Part shown: positions 63,068 through 64,000 of the stretch, one piece after another | How positions within the stretch are numbered: the stretch's first letter is position 1 | Layout of the letters: each line of letters opens with the position of its first letter | Origin: Azospirillum baldaniorum | GTDB lineage: Bacteria > Pseudomonadota > Alphaproteobacteria > Azospirillales > Azospirillaceae | NCBI RefSeq assembly: GCF_003119195.2 | Contig: NZ_CP022256.1 | Location: forward strand, 1-64,000 | Length of the DNA stretch: 64,000 bases | Direction: 5' to 3' | Notes under the pieces: model-generated | What the model was told of the DNA's origin: nothing | What the model saw: the letters and a program-made list of their open reading frames with translations, nothing else | Databases searched by the model: none | Program-made: the position numbers and the translations under genes

Positions 63068-63633
63068 GGCCACACCCGCAGCGGCAGTCCCAGGCCCCAG
63101 ACGAACAGCGCGACGCAGCCCGCCGCCAGGGCACCGCCCAGCAGCAGCAGGGGAACCGGACGGAGCGGTTGGCCGGCCAGATTGCCCAGTCCGACCAGAA
63201 TGAGCACCGCGGGCACCAACCCCAGAGTCTCCACCGTTCCGGCGAAGGCCAGCACCGCCGCGGTCACCCAGATCAGCGGGCGCCATCCCCAGGACGGCCA
63301 CGCGGCGCCATGGGTCAGCAGGGCCCGCCCGGTCACCAGGGCGCCGGCCAGAACCATGAGCATGCCGATCATCCGCGGAAAGAAACCGGACTGCACAGAG
63401 GCGAGCGTGCCGGTCGGCCAGTCGCGTCCCAGCCACAAGGCGCCGATCCCGAAGGCGGCGATCAGCAACCCGGCCGCCAGATCCAACGGCGCCCGTACCG
63501 GGGCGTGACCGCCGGAGGCCTTGCGGTCTTGGAACGCGCCGTCCGGCGTGCCTCGCGGTGCTGTTGATGGGCCGTGGAGCGGGGTGGGCACGGAAGAGGT
63601 CGAACGAAGATCGGGGAAGGGCAGGCTCGGCAT
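63064..63633 (-). CDS. tctB: Tripartite tricarboxylate transporter small membrane subunit
   Basis: 189 residues with four hydrophobic segments after a 50-residue hydrophilic N-terminus (DLAAGLLIAAFGIGALWLG, IGMLMVLAGALVTGRALL, LIWVTAAVLAFAGTVETL, PLLLLGGALAAGCVALFVWG), the TctB layout. The long N-terminus may mean that the true start is further downstream. It partners tctA, with which it overlaps by four bases. Confidence 0.85.
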   Translation of the reverse strand: MPSLPFPDLRSTSSVPTPLHGPSTAPRGTPDGAFQDRKASGGHAPVRAPLDLAAGLLIAAFGIGALWLGRDWPTGTLASVQSGFFPRMIGMLMVLAGALVTGRALLTHGAAWPSWGWRPLIWVTAAVLAFAGTVETLGLVPAVLILVGLGNLAGQPLRPVPLLLLGGALAAGCVALFVWGLGLPLRVWP

Positions 63634-64000
63634 GAGATTCCGGCTTTCGGTGGACGGCTTTCGGTCGGCGGTTGTCGACGGCGGCGTGTTATTGGAGGGG
63701 ATTCCGTTATGAGCTTTTGCAAATATAAAGGTAAAATTTGACCGTATGCTGTTATCCTGCGTTGTTTATCCATCCTACCAATATTCCTATAGAGAGCAAG
63801 TCCGTCAGAATGACCCATTTTGAAGAGTCAAAATTGCGCATGCATCAATAACTTAAGATTGTATCGTTGAGTTAGTTAAGTTGTTCTGGTTGATGCAGCC
63901 TTCCAGGTGGCGTGGTTCGGTGGCTTCGGTGGCGGGGTGTCTGTGCTTCCCGTCCCGGCAGCATCACCCCTCGGCCAGGGCAGCCGGGTTTGAACCGCCT
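63634..64000. other. Upstream region of tctBA, window edge
   Basis: AT-rich from 63700 to 63890, which should hold the tctBA promoter. Beyond 63890 the composition returns to GC-rich, and a minus-strand frame ending in TAA near 63870 could be the 3' end of another gene, too short to identify. Confidence 0.4.

Overview
The window is GC-rich, densely coding DNA typical of an alphaproteobacterium. It carries a plasmid-type replication and partition module: an iteron-flanked repA, a parA/parB pair and palindromic candidate parS sites. Most of the rest is a very large surface-polysaccharide locus. Linked sulfate-activation genes (cysD and a cysN-cysC fusion, the nodPQ type), glycosyltransferases, heptose genes and RTX proteins on a rep/par replicon suggest an Azospirillum megaplasmid or chromid. 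The 90-MDa polysaccharide plasmid of A. brasilense, known to carry nodPQ, is the best comparison. This assignment is inferred from gene content; no search was run.

Layout. 1-6.3 kb (minus): the 5' part of a heptose epimerase gene (hldD) and a giant gene encoding three glycosyltransferase domains plus repeated C-terminal modules. Its last 2.2 kb and the start of hldD are full of apparent frameshifts. 6.5-7.9 kb: three small phage-tail-like genes. 8.0-9.6 kb: an AT-rich radical-SAM/SPASM pair that looks foreign. 9.7-18.4 kb (plus): a methyltransferase/beta-propeller fusion, a protein of unknown function, two GT4 enzymes, a GT9 heptosyltransferase and two small proteins. 18.5-31.2 kb (minus): a sulfotransferase with a Wzt-like domain, manC, two GT4 enzymes, an RgpF-like protein, two methyltransferases and a DUF2142 membrane protein. 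31.4-36.2 kb (plus): GT2, GT61 and a GT2-GT4 fusion. 36.3-38.4 kb (minus): a polytopic membrane protein. 38.7-42.6 kb (plus): cysD, cysNC and UDP-xylose synthase.

42.7-54.4 kb is the replicon core: iterons, repA, more iterons, gmhB, a serine recombinase, two tandem DUF4347/RTX exoproteins, parA, parB, two palindromes and a bidirectional terminator. 54.4-60.2 kb (minus): manB/algC, ugd, a small unknown gene, pseC and pseB. A tRNA-Gly(GCC) follows, then an orphan plus-strand terminator, then rraA and tctA/tctB (minus).

How the parts fit. manB and manC would give GDP-mannose. ugd and uxs would give UDP-glucuronate and UDP-xylose. hldD, gmhB and the GT9 enzyme would serve heptose incorporation, and pseB/pseC the first two steps toward a pseudaminic-acid-like sugar. 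cysD/cysNC would supply PAPS to the sulfotransferase, so I infer a sulfated surface polysaccharide. No polymerase, flippase or ABC exporter was recognised with confidence, so the export machinery probably lies elsewhere.
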